A stretch of 33,350 nucleotides of DNA from Candidatus Buchananbacteria bacterium RIFCSPLOWO2_01_FULL_39_33 (GCA_001817505.1 MHIM01000024.1:1-33350); one strand, 5' to 3'. Numbered from the stretch's first letter, positions 1 to 8,543 are shown. Notes: generated from the letters alone by a model not told the origin. A program made the numbers and translations.

Positions 1-3000
1 AGCGCCGCCTTAGGCATCAACCAACAAATAACTTATCAAGGCAAGATAGCCAATTCTTCCGGCGTTTCGGTCTCCACTAATAATTATGGTTTCCAGTTCC
101 AACTCTATGACGAGGCCAGCGCCGGCACTCTGCTTTGGGAAGAAACTTGGACCGCCACTACCACCGCTGGAGCAGTTAGTATCGCCCGAGGCGTCTTCTC
201 AATTAACTTAGGCACTTCTACTTCGCTTTCCACTGTTGATTTCAATTCCAATTCTCTATTCCTGTCAGTTAAATTTGACGCTGATGGCGATGGCGGTTTT
301 GAAGAGACCTTCTCGCCCAGAAAAAGAATCACTTCCTCGCCTTACGCCTTCAATGCTGACACTGTTGATGGCTTGCACGCCACTACCACCGCTACTGCTG
401 GACAACTCTTGGCTTTGGATACTAATAAAGGCCTAAGTTTGAATGGCGTAACTACCACTGATTCTTTCTATGGTGGTGGCTACGCTTCTACTACTTTGGG
501 CTTCTTTACTCAAGGCAATCTCTGGGTGGGCGGTAATGCCACTTCCAGCCATTTAGCCGTTACTGAACTTTGTCTTGGCAATGATTGTGAGACCGCTTGG
601 CCAAGCAGTAGCAGTGGTTCTTCCGGCGCTTGGTACGCCTTTGACGCTACCGCTTTAAGTCCCACCTCCACCCGCGGCATCTTGGTTAACGCTGCTTCTT
701 CCACCATCACTAACTTAGTGGTTAACACCGCTACTACTTCTAATTGGTTAAACATTGGCACTTACGATGTCATCGCTAATCTGGGCGCTACCATGGGCGC
801 TGGGGATCTCTATGTCGGTCGAAACGCTACGACTTCTGGCAATTTGACAGTTAGCGGCACTACTAATTTAGCATCGGCTTCCACTACCGGAACTTTTTAT
901 GCTGGTGGTTATGCTTCTTCTACTTTGGGTCTGTTCACTCAAGGCAATGGCCATTATGGCAGTAATCTGACAATTGATGGCAACGCCACCACTTCCGGCT
1001 ACTTGGTTTTAGGCGCTGTCAATCCTAATATTAATTTAGCGGCTGGTTCCTTATGGGCCTCCTTTGCCACTACTTCTCAAGCCACTTCCACTTTTGGTTA
1101 TTTTGCCGATCACTTGAAAGTGGCTACTACCACTAAAGCGGATGGTAAAAAATTAATTGTCGGTGGCACAAGTTATTTTAGTAATACGATGTCAGTTGTA
1201 ACGGACAGTAGTGTCACAAATTCCTCTTTAATTATTAGGTCGGTTACAACATCTGGCACCAACCGTTTGCCTTTAAGGGTCCACGCCGTTGATGGGGTGG
1301 AAGAAGGCAATCCAACTCTAATCGGCTCGGAAGTCGCTTTGTTTCAAAGGAATTGGAGTAATGCTTTCGGAGCGAGTATTGCTATTGTCGGTGGCTCGGC
1401 TGGCAATTCTCAAGTTTTTCTTGGCGATAAAGATGATATTGATATCGGGCGCCTTCTTTATAGACACGCTACTAATTCTTTGGAATTGATAACCAATAAC
1501 ACTACCAATTTGACAATTTCCAGTAATGGTTTGGATATAGCCGCTAACGCCACTACTTCGGGTTGGCTCAATGTCGGCACGACTAATGTAGTTGGCTTGT
1601 TAGGTTCTAATATCGGAGCTGGGGATCTTTATGTTGGCAGGAATGCGACCACCTCTGGCAATCTGACGGTCTTGGGTTGGGCTTCGACTACTTTAGGTCT
1701 CTTTACTCAAGGCAATCTCTGGGTGGGTGGTAATGCTACTACTTCTCATTTAGCCGTTACCGAACTTTGTCTTAATAACGATTGTGAAACCGCTTGGCCG
1801 ACAGGCGGTAGTAGTTTGCAAAATTGGGTTGGCACATCTTGGGGAGTGGATTTAACTCCAACTTCCACTTCAGCCGGCATCTTCGTTAAGGCCAGTTCAA
1901 CTATTGAAAATAATTTTAGAGTTCAGGGTAATACCACCACCACCGGCAACTTCACCGTCGGCACGTCAACCTTGGTTATCCAACATGATTCTTCAGCGGC
2001 TGATAACGCCTTCATTGGTATTGGCACTGCCAATCCAACGCAGATGTTGCACTTATCGGCCTTTAGTGATGCTGTTATTCGCTTTGAAACTAAAGATGAT
2101 TTGACTAGTGATGGGCCGAATAATCCAGCCGCGGCCACTTCCAGCGCTTTAATTGGTACGGCGGCCTGGAGCGATGAAACTAATGTTTTTACTAGTAATA
2201 ACAGCAGAGCGAGTGTTGCTCTTCAAGGTATTGCTTCATGGAAATATTCTCACTATTTAACTGCTACTTCCACTGGTTTTTCTCTTCCCAGTACTGCTGT
2301 GGTTAAGGGCATCCAAGTTGAGGTGGAAAAAAGTGATAGTTCAGGAGTTGACTGTTATGATAACGCCGTTAAAATAATTAAGGACGGTGTTATTGGCAGT
2401 ACGGATAGATCAGATAGTAACCTATGGCCCGCCACTGCCTCTGAGGCCTATACCACTTATGGCGGTCCTAATGACCTCTGGGGCGAGGACTGGACTTATG
2501 ACGATATCAATGCGACTGACTTTGGTTTGGCGTTTTCAGCCAAGTGTTTTAATATCAGAATCGCCTACATTGATCATATCCGCTTTACGGTCTACTACAG
2601 CGAGGGGGTTGACTGGGCCGTGGGCAGTGACGTGAGTCAAAGTTCCGCGTTTAAGATTTCCGGTTCATCACAGCTGGGTTCCAACGATTATATCACTGTC
2701 AGCGCTACCGGCAATGTCGGCATTAGTACTTCCACTCCCTCTTTCTTGTTGCAGGCCGGCAGTATTGGCGCTGGCACCTACTTTAGCGTTGACAGTTCTG
2801 GTAACGCCACCACTTCCGGACGCTTAGTAGTCGGCACGACTGCCGCCTGGGGCGCGCCTACTTCTACTTTAACCGTTATCGGTTCCGGTATGTTCACCAA
2901 GGGCTTGATAGTTGGCGATAACGCCACTACTTCCGGCTATATGATTGTAGGCACTACTAATCCAACTTTTAATTTATCGGCTGGTGATATGTTAATGGGA

Positions 3001-4668
3001 GGCGATTTATATGTTCAAGGCAATGATATAAATATGGGGCCATCAGTAGCTGTAAAAATTGACACTACCATATCAAAAGGCTTCTCTGGAGTTGGCTCTG
3101 GCAGCTCTGGCGGTCTAGGAGGAGATGTGAGTATTGGCGATGGTGGTGTGGCGGGTACTGGCATCGGTGATAATGATGGTGGCGCCGGTGGCACGATTAC
3201 TCTAGCTAGTGGCAGTGATTCAGATGCTTCCCAAGCTGGTGAAACTGGCGGAATTGGCGGCACGATTACCATGGTGTCTGGCGGTCAGAGTTTTTCCGGC
3301 TATGCCAACGACGGCACGGTTAATATCGGCAATTCAGCCGGTCAAAAAAACGCCTCGTTCTATGTCTATGGCAATGCTACCACTTCCGGTTATTTAGTTA
3401 TCGGTACCACCAATCCAGCTGGCTTTAATGCCAGCGCCGGTGATTTGTATCTGGGTGGCAACGCTACTACTTCCGGCCGGCTGACGACCGTTCAGACCTA
3501 TAATGAAACCACTGCCGATGCCGCTAATGTCTATATTGATTCCACCGGTAAATTATTCCGTTCCACTTCTTCCAAAAGATATAAATATAATATCAATTAT
3601 AACGGCATTGACGGCAGTTTGCTTTATAAATTAAAGCCAGCTTCTTATACCGACCATGCCGGCCAAGAATTCATCGGCTTTGTGGCGGAAGATGTGGCCG
3701 AAGTTGAACCACGGCTGGTTTTATTTGACCAACAGGGTCAACCAGACGCTTTACATTATGGCAATTTTGCCGCTCTCTTAACCAAGGCCATCCAAGATCA
3801 GCAATTAGAAATAGCCGATTTGCAAGCCAAAATTAATTCTACCGCTTCTTCAACTCCCAGCCAAACATTTATTCAGGTGGTTGATAATTACACTTCGGAT
3901 GTTGAAACACTGGCTGTTAGGCAGGTTGCTAATTTTTATGGCACAATCATGGTTGTCGGCGAAGCCGGCTTTATCAGTAAAGTGACTTTTGCCAGTGATA
4001 TTGAAGTCAAGGGCAAGATTTATGCCTCTAAAGACCAGGCCGGTGGCGTTGTTATTCCGGCTTTTGCCACCAGCACTGAAGTAATTTTTGAGAATGAGTA
4101 TTGGTCGGTTCCTCGGCTTGTGGCTACGGCTCAAGATAATTTAGAGAGCAAGAATTTTTGGATATCCGATAAGACCGCCAAGGGTTTTCGGCTCAATATG
4201 AGCCCGATGATGAATAAAGATATTAAGTTTGATTGGATCGCTTTGGCGGTTAAAGGTGAAAATGAGGCCGAGGGCTTACTGCCACAGGTGGCGGGTGAGA
4301 GTGTTACTGTCGGCTGCACTGATTCTTTAGCTATTAATTATAATCCGCTGGCGACAGCCGATGACGGCTCTTGCCAATATCCGCTAGCCGAACCAATGGT
4401 CGTTTCTTCTACTCTTGAAATTATTATCAGTGGTTGCACCGATCCAACGGCCAGTAATTATAATTTATCAGCCACAGCCGATGACGGCTCTTGCCAATAT
4501 CCGTTAGCCGAATTAATCGTTGTTCCTTCCACTCTTGAAATTATTGAGCCCCGGCCAGAAATAATTCCTGTCATAGATTCTGTCCCTGACTCTGAACCGG
4601 TTGTAGCCCCGATGACCGAACCTGTGTCTGAACCTGTTCCGGTGGTTGAAGAACCTGTAGCTATTTAA
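1..4668 (+). CDS. Giant repetitive surface protein with S74 (tail-fibre chaperone) domain, 5' end missing
   Basis: The reading frame is open from base 1, so the start lies outside the window; 1555 codons are visible, ending in TAA. The protein is rich in Thr, Ser, Gly and Asn, with about ten copies of an NATTSG-type motif followed by a short beta-like stretch (for example LVIGTTNP), as in phage-tail-fibre-like stalks. A 40-residue block at 484-603 recurs at 1681-1800. A non-repetitive beta-rich section covers about 2086-2700, and a Gly-rich section about 3080-3330. Around 3559-3830 is a Peptidase_S74 type intramolecular chaperone domain: SSKRYK (Ser and Lys five residues apart, as in the autocleavage dyad), GFVAEDV, then a coiled-coil-like tail. 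About 280 further residues follow, with two tandem 40-residue GCTD...DDGSC units (4312-4551) and a Pro/Glu/Val-rich C-terminus. The function is unknown; cell-surface attachment or adhesion is an inference. Secretion signals cannot be judged without the N-terminus. Confidence 0.9.
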   Translation, partial: SAALGINQQITYQGKIANSSGVSVSTNNYGFQFQLYDEASAGTLLWEETWTATTTAGAVSIARGVFSINLGTSTSLSTVDFNSNSLFLSVKFDADGDGGFEETFSPRKRITSSPYAFNADTVDGLHATTTATAGQLLALDTNKGLSLNGVTTTDSFYGGGYASTTLGFFTQGNLWVGGNATSSHLAVTELCLGNDCETAWPSSSSGSSGAWYAFDATALSPTSTRGILVNAASSTITNLVVNTATTSNWLNIGTYDVIANLGATMGAGDLYVGRNATTSGNLTVSGTTNLASASTTGTFYAGGYASSTLGLFTQGNGHYGSNLTIDGNATTSGYLVLGAVNPNINLAAGSLWASFATTSQATSTFGYFADHLKVATTTKADGKKLIVGGTSYFSNTMSVVTDSSVTNSSLIIRSVTTSGTNRLPLRVHAVDGVEEGNPTLIGSEVALFQRNWSNAFGASIAIVGGSAGNSQVFLGDKDDIDIGRLLYRHATNSLELITNNTTNLTISSNGLDIAANATTSGWLNVGTTNVVGLLGSNIGAGDLYVGRNATTSGNLTVLGWASTTLGLFTQGNLWVGGNATTSHLAVTELCLNNDCETAWPTGGSSLQNWVGTSWGVDLTPTSTSAGIFVKASSTIENNFRVQGNTTTTGNFTVGTSTLVIQHDSSAADNAFIGIGTANPTQMLHLSAFSDAVIRFETKDDLTSDGPNNPAAATSSALIGTAAWSDETNVFTSNNSRASVALQGIASWKYSHYLTATSTGFSLPSTAVVKGIQVEVEKSDSSGVDCYDNAVKIIKDGVIGSTDRSDSNLWPATASEAYTTYGGPNDLWGEDWTYDDINATDFGLAFSAKCFNIRIAYIDHIRFTVYYSEGVDWAVGSDVSQSSAFKISGSSQLGSNDYITVSATGNVGISTSTPSFLLQAGSIGAGTYFSVDSSGNATTSGRLVVGTTAAWGAPTSTLTVIGSGMFTKGLIVGDNATTSGYMIVGTTNPTFNLSAGDMLMGGDLYVQGNDINMGPSVAVKIDTTISKGFSGVGSGSSGGLGGDVSIGDGGVAGTGIGDNDGGAGGTITLASGSDSDASQAGETGGIGGTITMVSGGQSFSGYANDGTVNIGNSAGQKNASFYVYGNATTSGYLVIGTTNPAGFNASAGDLYLGGNATTSGRLTTVQTYNETTADAANVYIDSTGKLFRSTSSKRYKYNINYNGIDGSLLYKLKPASYTDHAGQEFIGFVAEDVAEVEPRLVLFDQQGQPDALHYGNFAALLTKAIQDQQLEIADLQAKINSTASSTPSQTFIQVVDNYTSDVETLAVRQVANFYGTIMVVGEAGFISKVTFASDIEVKGKIYASKDQAGGVVIPAFATSTEVIFENEYWSVPRLVATAQDNLESKNFWISDKTAKGFRLNMSPMMNKDIKFDWIALAVKGENEAEGLLPQVAGESVTVGCTDSLAINYNPLATADDGSCQYPLAEPMVVSSTLEIIISGCTDPTASNYNLSATADDGSCQYPLAELIVVPSTLEIIEPRPEIIPVIDSVPDSEPVVAPMTEPVSEPVPVVEEPVAI
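484..603 (+). repeat. 120-bp intragenic repeat, copy 1
   Basis: Encodes a 40-residue block (ASTTLGFFTQGNLWVGG ... LGNDCETAWP) that recurs at 1681-1800 in the same frame with only a few substitutions. It contains two Cys residues, rare in this protein. It is an internal module duplication of the surface protein. Confidence 0.9.
1681..1800 (+). repeat. 120-bp intragenic repeat, copy 2
   Basis: Second copy of the 40-residue block at 484-603, with exactly the same length and no gap. Most DNA differences are third-codon changes, so the copies have diverged under protein-level constraint. Confidence 0.9.
4312..4551 (+). repeat. Two tandem 120-bp units encoding GCTD...DDGSC modules
   Basis: Units 4312-4431 and 4432-4551 each encode 40 residues. 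Both begin GCTD, contain NYN and ATADDGSCQYPLAE, and end STLEII. Short GCxD-NYNP-DDGSC modules recur in surface proteins of Bacteroidota and Patescibacteria. The Asp residues and paired Cys suggest metal binding or a disulfide, which is an inference. The stretch encoding the Asp-rich core is almost identical at DNA level, so the duplication is fairly recent or is being homogenised. Confidence 0.9.
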
Positions 4669-4672
4669 TTAA

Positions 4673-4734
4673 GTTGCAGAATTCCCCTGTCTTTTAAGAC
4701 AGAGGATGAATGTGACACTATTCCGAGCGAAGCG
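4673..4734 (+). repeat. Solitary IS200-type end, no transposase gene
   Basis: An outer arm GTTGCA (4673-4678) pairs, with two G-T wobbles, to TGTGAC (4711-4716). An inner hairpin (about 4684-4705, TT/TTTT loop) lies between, and the two are separated by GAATT on the left and ATGAA on the right. The next bases, TTCCGAGCGAAGCG (4721-4734), are identical to those upstream of the IS200 tnpA at 32917-32930. No tnpA follows; a GIY-YIG gene does. It is read as a remnant or non-autonomous copy of the IS at the right end of the window. Confidence 0.75.
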
Positions 4735-4765
4735 CCATTTTACTATTGTCATCCCCGATCATCTC

Positions 4766-4796
4766 CTGTCATCCCCGCGAAGGCGGGGAACCAGTG
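4766..4796 (+). repeat. REP-like palindrome, left flank of the GIY-YIG gene
   Basis: CCCCGC-GAAG-GCGGGG (4773-4788) lies in the widespread context TGTCATCCCCGCGAAGG. A partial copy, GTCATCCCCG, sits just before it at about 4748-4757. An inverted relative lies on the other side of the GIY-YIG gene at 5133-5160. Confidence 0.75.
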
Positions 4797-4814
4797 ATAA
4801 AATTCACCAAAATT

Positions 4815-5111
4815 ATGTACAAATATTATTATGTCTATATCTTAGCTAGTAAACGCAATGGCACTTTATATATTGGGATGACCAATAATTTAGTCAGAAG
4901 AGTTTGGGAACATAAGAATAAAATTTTTAAAGGTTTTACCAATAAATATAATGTTAATAAATTAGTTTATTATGAAATTTTTGAAAATGTGAATGAAGCT
5001 ATTGGTTATGAAAAGAGAATTAAAAAATGGAATAGATTATGGAAATTAAGAATTATAGAAGAGAAAAATTCAACTCGGGAAGATTTATCTGAAAAAATAA
5101 GTATTGTTTAA
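4815..5111 (+). CDS. GIY-YIG nuclease domain protein (single-domain, URI type)
   Basis: A 98-residue protein made up almost entirely of a GIY-YIG nuclease fold: YVYILASKRNG, then TLYIGMTNN, then the catalytic Arg region NLVRRVWEHK and a later conserved Glu/Lys region (EAIGYEKRIKKW). Single-domain members of this family occur in many bacterial genomes; their role is unsettled (repair or repeat-associated DNA cleavage have been proposed). I chose ATG 4815. The frame is open back to a TTG at 4746, but that extension only translates the palindromic repeat and is unlikely to be protein. The gene is clearly more AT-rich than its neighbours and is bounded by inverted palindromes, which suggests it arrived with the surrounding repeats. 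Confidence 0.9.
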   Translation: MYKYYYVYILASKRNGTLYIGMTNNLVRRVWEHKNKIFKGFTNKYNVNKLVYYEIFENVNEAIGYEKRIKKWNRLWKLRIIEEKNSTREDLSEKISIV

Positions 5112-5132
5112 GATTTTTATTTTTGGGTCTAG

Positions 5133-5160
5133 ATTCCCGCCTCCGCGGGAATGACAAAAG
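5133..5160 (-). repeat. REP-like palindrome, right flank of the GIY-YIG gene (inverted relative to 4773)
   Basis: ATTCCCGC-CTCC-GCGGGAAT (5133-5152) followed by GACAAAAG. Its reverse complement gives TGTCATTCCCGCGGAGG, the same word as the left flank at 4768-4788, so the two copies face each other across the nuclease gene. Confidence 0.8.
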
Positions 5161-5284
5161 GGTACGGGAATGACAAAAAGGTACAGGCACGACAACGGAT
5201 ATTAGAATGACAAAAGATATCAGTATGGAAAGAAATGACAAAAAGGTGTGGGAATGATAAAAGGGTACGGGAATGACAAAAACC
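5147..5284 (+). repeat. 19-nt tandem repeat (about 7 degenerate units)
   Basis: Units of 19 nt near the consensus GGGAATGACAAAAGGGTAC start at 5147, 5166, 5185, 5204, 5231, 5250 and 5269; the last is cut to 16 nt. Units 1, 2 and 6 are nearly identical, 3 and 4 are degenerate, and 8 extra bases separate units 4 and 5. Unit 1 begins inside the 3' arm of the REP palindrome, so the array seems to have grown from that arm. There are no spacers, so it is not a CRISPR. Confidence 0.85.
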
Positions 5285-5335
5285 TTTTTTTATATTAAAC
5301 TTAATAAGTTAAAATTTACTTGAAATTCTCATTTT

Positions 5336-7876
5336 ATGGTTTATCGAAGAAGAAAAAACAATGTTTTTGCTTGGCCCGGCCGAAGAAGAAGGCGAAGCCG
5401 AAACCAGTTTGATGTTCGCAATCTGCGAGGCGGTTTTGGTTTAGATTGGGGTCTATCATCAGAGACCAAAAAAGGTATTATAATCATCGTTCTATTTGTT
5501 TTGGCGGCTTTAAGCTCTTTAGGTCTTTTTGATTTAGCCGGCGATTTTGGCCAGATGATAATTAGAGTCCTGTCTTGGCTGTTAGGGGCCTTAAAATGGC
5601 TGTTTCCGGTCATGGCTTTGCTTTTTGGCTACTTTATGTTGCGGGCTGATAAATACCAAGTGAAAGTGGTAAATTATCTGGGCGCGATTTTTTTAATCTT
5701 GGGGTTAACCACTCTCTGGCATTTGCCGTTTAATATGGAGCAAGCCGTTTTCGCCGCCAACCAAGGCCTGGGTGGGGGCTATGTCGGTCTGATTTTATTC
5801 TGGCCACTTCTTAAATTTATGGGTTTTTGGGGAGCGCTAGTGGTGTCTTTGGCTATTTTTTTAATCGGCGTTCTTTTAACTTTTGAAACTTCGCTCTACG
5901 GCCTGATGTGGCCGGTCAAATTATTTAAATTTGTCTATAGTCGATTTGCCAAGATGACTGAAAGGAGAAAAATAAAGATGGATGATGATTATGAAGAGGA
6001 AGAAGACCGGGCTGAAATTGAAGAAGAACTTGAAAGTGAAACCAAAGCGGGAGAAGATATGAAAGATTATTCAGAACCGCAATTTGTCAGAAAAGATGTC
6101 AAGGCCTTTGATTTAGACGATGAAGAAATGCCCAAAATAGCCAAGCCTAGAAAATTCGGCAGAAAAATAGAATTGCCCCTGGAATTGTTGGTCAGCAAAT
6201 CGGGCAAGCCCACCAGCGGCGACATTAAATCAAACCAATTTATCATTAAAAAAACTCTGTCCAATTTCGGCATAGAGGTTGATATGGGCGATGTTAATGT
6301 CGGTCCGACTGTCACTCAATACACTTTCCGTCCGGCTGATGGCGTTAAGCTGTCCAAAATTACCAATTTAAACAGCGATTTGGCGCTGGCCTTGGCGGTC
6401 CATCCCATTAGGATTGAAGCGCCGATTCCCGGCCGGTCTTTGGTCGGCGTGGAAGTTCCCAACCAAATGGCGGCTAAAGTGACGATGAATGAAATTTTGG
6501 CCGGCAAGAAATTTAAAGAAAGAGAAAATAATTTAATGCTGGTCTTAGGCAAGGATGTCAGCGGTCAGCCGTATTTGGTTCAGCTGGACAAGATGCCTCA
6601 TCTTTTGATTGCTGGCGCCACCGGCTCGGGCAAATCGGTTTGCATTAATTCCATAATCACCAGCTTGCTTTATCAAAACAGCCCCGATGAATTGAAATTC
6701 ATTTTAGTTGATCCCAAAAGAGTGGAACTGCCGGTTTATAATGGCATTCCTTATCTTTTAACGCCGGTTATCACTGATGTCAAAAAAACCATTAACGCCT
6801 TGAAATGGACGGCGGTGGAAATGGAAAGAAGATTTGAGGTTTTGGCCAGAGCCGGCCAGAGGAATATCGCCGCTTATAATAAAGCCGCTGATGATAAATT
6901 GCCTTATATTATTTTTATCATTGATGAGCTGGCTGATTTAATGTCTACCGCTCCCAATGATATAGAAGCGGGCATTGTTCGGCTGGCCCAAATGGCCCGA
7001 GCGGTGGGGATTTATTTGGTCTTGGCCACCCAAAGGCCATCGGTGGAAGTTATTACCGGCTTAATTAAAGCCAATATCCCGGCCAGAATCGCTTTTTCGG
7101 TCGCCTCATTGATAGATTCTAGGACGATTTTAGATGTCTCGGGCGCCGAGAAATTGGTCGGCCGCGGCGATATGCTTTATATCGGCCCGGAGACCAGCAA
7201 GCCCAAACGGCTTCAGGGCGTTTATATTTCTGACCGGGAAACCCACAACATTATAAACTATATCAAGCAGCAGGGAACAGCCGATTATATTGAGGAGGTG
7301 GTGGAAAGGCAAGCCGGTCCAAGCCAGTTGAGCGGCGGTTTTTATGATGATGGCGGAGAGGCGCTGCTTAGCCAGACGAAGGATATTATTCGCGAGTCAG
7401 GTAAAGCCTCGGCCTCGCTACTACAAAGGCGTCTTAAAATCGGTTATGCCCGAGCGGCCCGGATCTTAGATTTGCTTGAAGAACAAGGGCTAATCGGGCC
7501 GGCTGACGGAGCCAAACCGCGGGAAGTTTTTTTAGAAAAATTAGGCGGAATCAGTGCCTTGGAATTTTCAGCCAGAGAGCATAATTTAACCGGAGAATTG
7601 GAGCCCTTTAATGATAACCGGCCGGTGCCGGCAGATCTGTTAGACCCAGACGAAGAAGATAATGAAGATGATGAAAATGATGATAGCACTAATTTTAAAG
7701 ATGATACTAATGAAGAAGAAAATAATAATCAAAATTTAGTTGAAACAAGTGAAACCAAGGAGGAGTCAGTCATTGCAGAAGCAGAAAATGAGCCGGCAGA
7801 AACTGATTCTAAAAACCAGAAAATAAATCCGTCAGCCGGCGGCCAGAAATTTTTTTCCGAGGATGAGTGGACTTAG
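5336..7876 (+). CDS. ftsK: DNA translocase FtsK/SpoIIIE
   Basis: An 846-residue septal DNA pump that moves chromosome ends through the closing division site. Several hydrophobic segments between about residues 45 and 190 form the membrane anchor, followed by an acidic/charged linker (about 210-250). The motor has Walker A GATGSGKS (427-434) and Walker B FIIDELADL (D530/E531). A gamma-type winged helix lies at about 678-732 (RESGKASASLLQRRLKIGYA), the part that reads polar DNA motifs in relatives. Unusually, about 110 further residues follow the gamma domain, very acidic and Asn/Glu-rich (about 765-830). ATG 5336 follows the basic start MVYRRRKNN; no good Shine-Dalgarno site precedes it. It heads a probable operon with the RodZ-like gene and recA. 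Confidence 0.95.
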   Translation: MVYRRRKNNVFAWPGRRRRRSRNQFDVRNLRGGFGLDWGLSSETKKGIIIIVLFVLAALSSLGLFDLAGDFGQMIIRVLSWLLGALKWLFPVMALLFGYFMLRADKYQVKVVNYLGAIFLILGLTTLWHLPFNMEQAVFAANQGLGGGYVGLILFWPLLKFMGFWGALVVSLAIFLIGVLLTFETSLYGLMWPVKLFKFVYSRFAKMTERRKIKMDDDYEEEEDRAEIEEELESETKAGEDMKDYSEPQFVRKDVKAFDLDDEEMPKIAKPRKFGRKIELPLELLVSKSGKPTSGDIKSNQFIIKKTLSNFGIEVDMGDVNVGPTVTQYTFRPADGVKLSKITNLNSDLALALAVHPIRIEAPIPGRSLVGVEVPNQMAAKVTMNEILAGKKFKERENNLMLVLGKDVSGQPYLVQLDKMPHLLIAGATGSGKSVCINSIITSLLYQNSPDELKFILVDPKRVELPVYNGIPYLLTPVITDVKKTINALKWTAVEMERRFEVLARAGQRNIAAYNKAADDKLPYIIFIIDELADLMSTAPNDIEAGIVRLAQMARAVGIYLVLATQRPSVEVITGLIKANIPARIAFSVASLIDSRTILDVSGAEKLVGRGDMLYIGPETSKPKRLQGVYISDRETHNIINYIKQQGTADYIEEVVERQAGPSQLSGGFYDDGGEALLSQTKDIIRESGKASASLLQRRLKIGYARAARILDLLEEQGLIGPADGAKPREVFLEKLGGISALEFSAREHNLTGELEPFNDNRPVPADLLDPDEEDNEDDENDDSTNFKDDTNEEENNNQNLVETSETKEESVIAEAENEPAETDSKNQKINPSAGGQKFFSEDEWT

Positions 7877-7887
7877 CTTAAGAAAAT

Positions 7888-8529
7888 ATGGCTAAAAAAA
7901 TCAACCTAGCCAAAACAGTGGGAGAAATACTGACTGAAGCCAGAATCAGCCGGCAGATCCATTTGGATGAGGCGGCCAAGGATTTGGGCGTGCCCTTCAG
8001 GTATCTTGAGGCCTTGGAACATGATAATTTAAAAGATTTGCCTGCCTGGTCTTATATTAATAATTTGTTGAAAAAATATTGCCATTATTTGAAAATAGAT
8101 TTTGCTAATTGTTGGAACCAGCTAAAAAATAATCCTGATTTCAGAGGTCGAAAAAAAAATAAGGAGGTAGAAAAAAAACATCTTAGGTCCTGGCCAAAAT
8201 TAACCAGAAAAATTACGATCTGGCTGTTAATAATTGTTATCTTAATCTTTTGGGCGCTGAAAGTGGCAAAAATATTTTCACCGCCTGTTTTAGAGATAAG
8301 TTATCCACTGGACGGCTCCCTAGTCAGTGAAAAGCAAATAACTTTAAGAGGGCATTCGGCCAAGGAAGTGGAGCTGATTGTCAATAATAAGGAGATATTT
8401 GTTGATGATAACGGCAATTTTGAAACCATTGTTGATTTGCAAAAAGGCCTGAATTTGATTAAGATAACTGCCAAGAAAAGGTATAGCCGAATCCAGGAAA
8501 AAGAAATTAAATTATTATTTAAAGATTAA
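7888..8529 (+). CDS. RodZ-like membrane protein: HTH, one TM segment, extracytoplasmic beta domain
   Basis: 213 residues. Residues about 10-75 form a Cro/RodZ-type helix-turn-helix (HTH_25 style: GEILTEARISRQIHLDEAAK, then the PFRYLEALE helix). A basic stretch precedes one membrane segment at 107-127. Residues 133-213 look like a small beta-sandwich (PLDGSLVSEKQITLRGHS ... GLNLIKITA) of the kind found in envelope proteins. This topology matches RodZ, which links MreB filaments to wall synthesis, but the outer domain differs and no mreB is in the window. It starts 11 nt after ftsK and ends 14 nt before recA; the order ftsK, HTH-TM gene, recA is common in Parcubacteria. Confidence 0.8.
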   Translation: MAKKINLAKTVGEILTEARISRQIHLDEAAKDLGVPFRYLEALEHDNLKDLPAWSYINNLLKKYCHYLKIDFANCWNQLKNNPDFRGRKKNKEVEKKHLRSWPKLTRKITIWLLIIVILIFWALKVAKIFSPPVLEISYPLDGSLVSEKQITLRGHSAKEVELIVNNKEIFVDDNGNFETIVDLQKGLNLIKITAKKRYSRIQEKEIKLLFKD

Positions 8530-8543
8530 GTTGAATATAAATT

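Noticed and set aside
4746-4814. N-terminal extension of the GIY-YIG protein from TTG 4746
   Set aside because: The extra 23 codons only translate the REP palindrome; the domain begins just after ATG 4815.
5053-5241. 62-codon minus-strand ORF across the GIY-YIG 3' end and the 19-nt repeat
   Set aside because: Its sequence is translated REP and minisatellite DNA overlapping a real gene.
5147-5284. Possible CRISPR array upstream of ftsK
   Set aside because: The 19-nt units are directly abutting with no unique spacers, and no cas gene is present.
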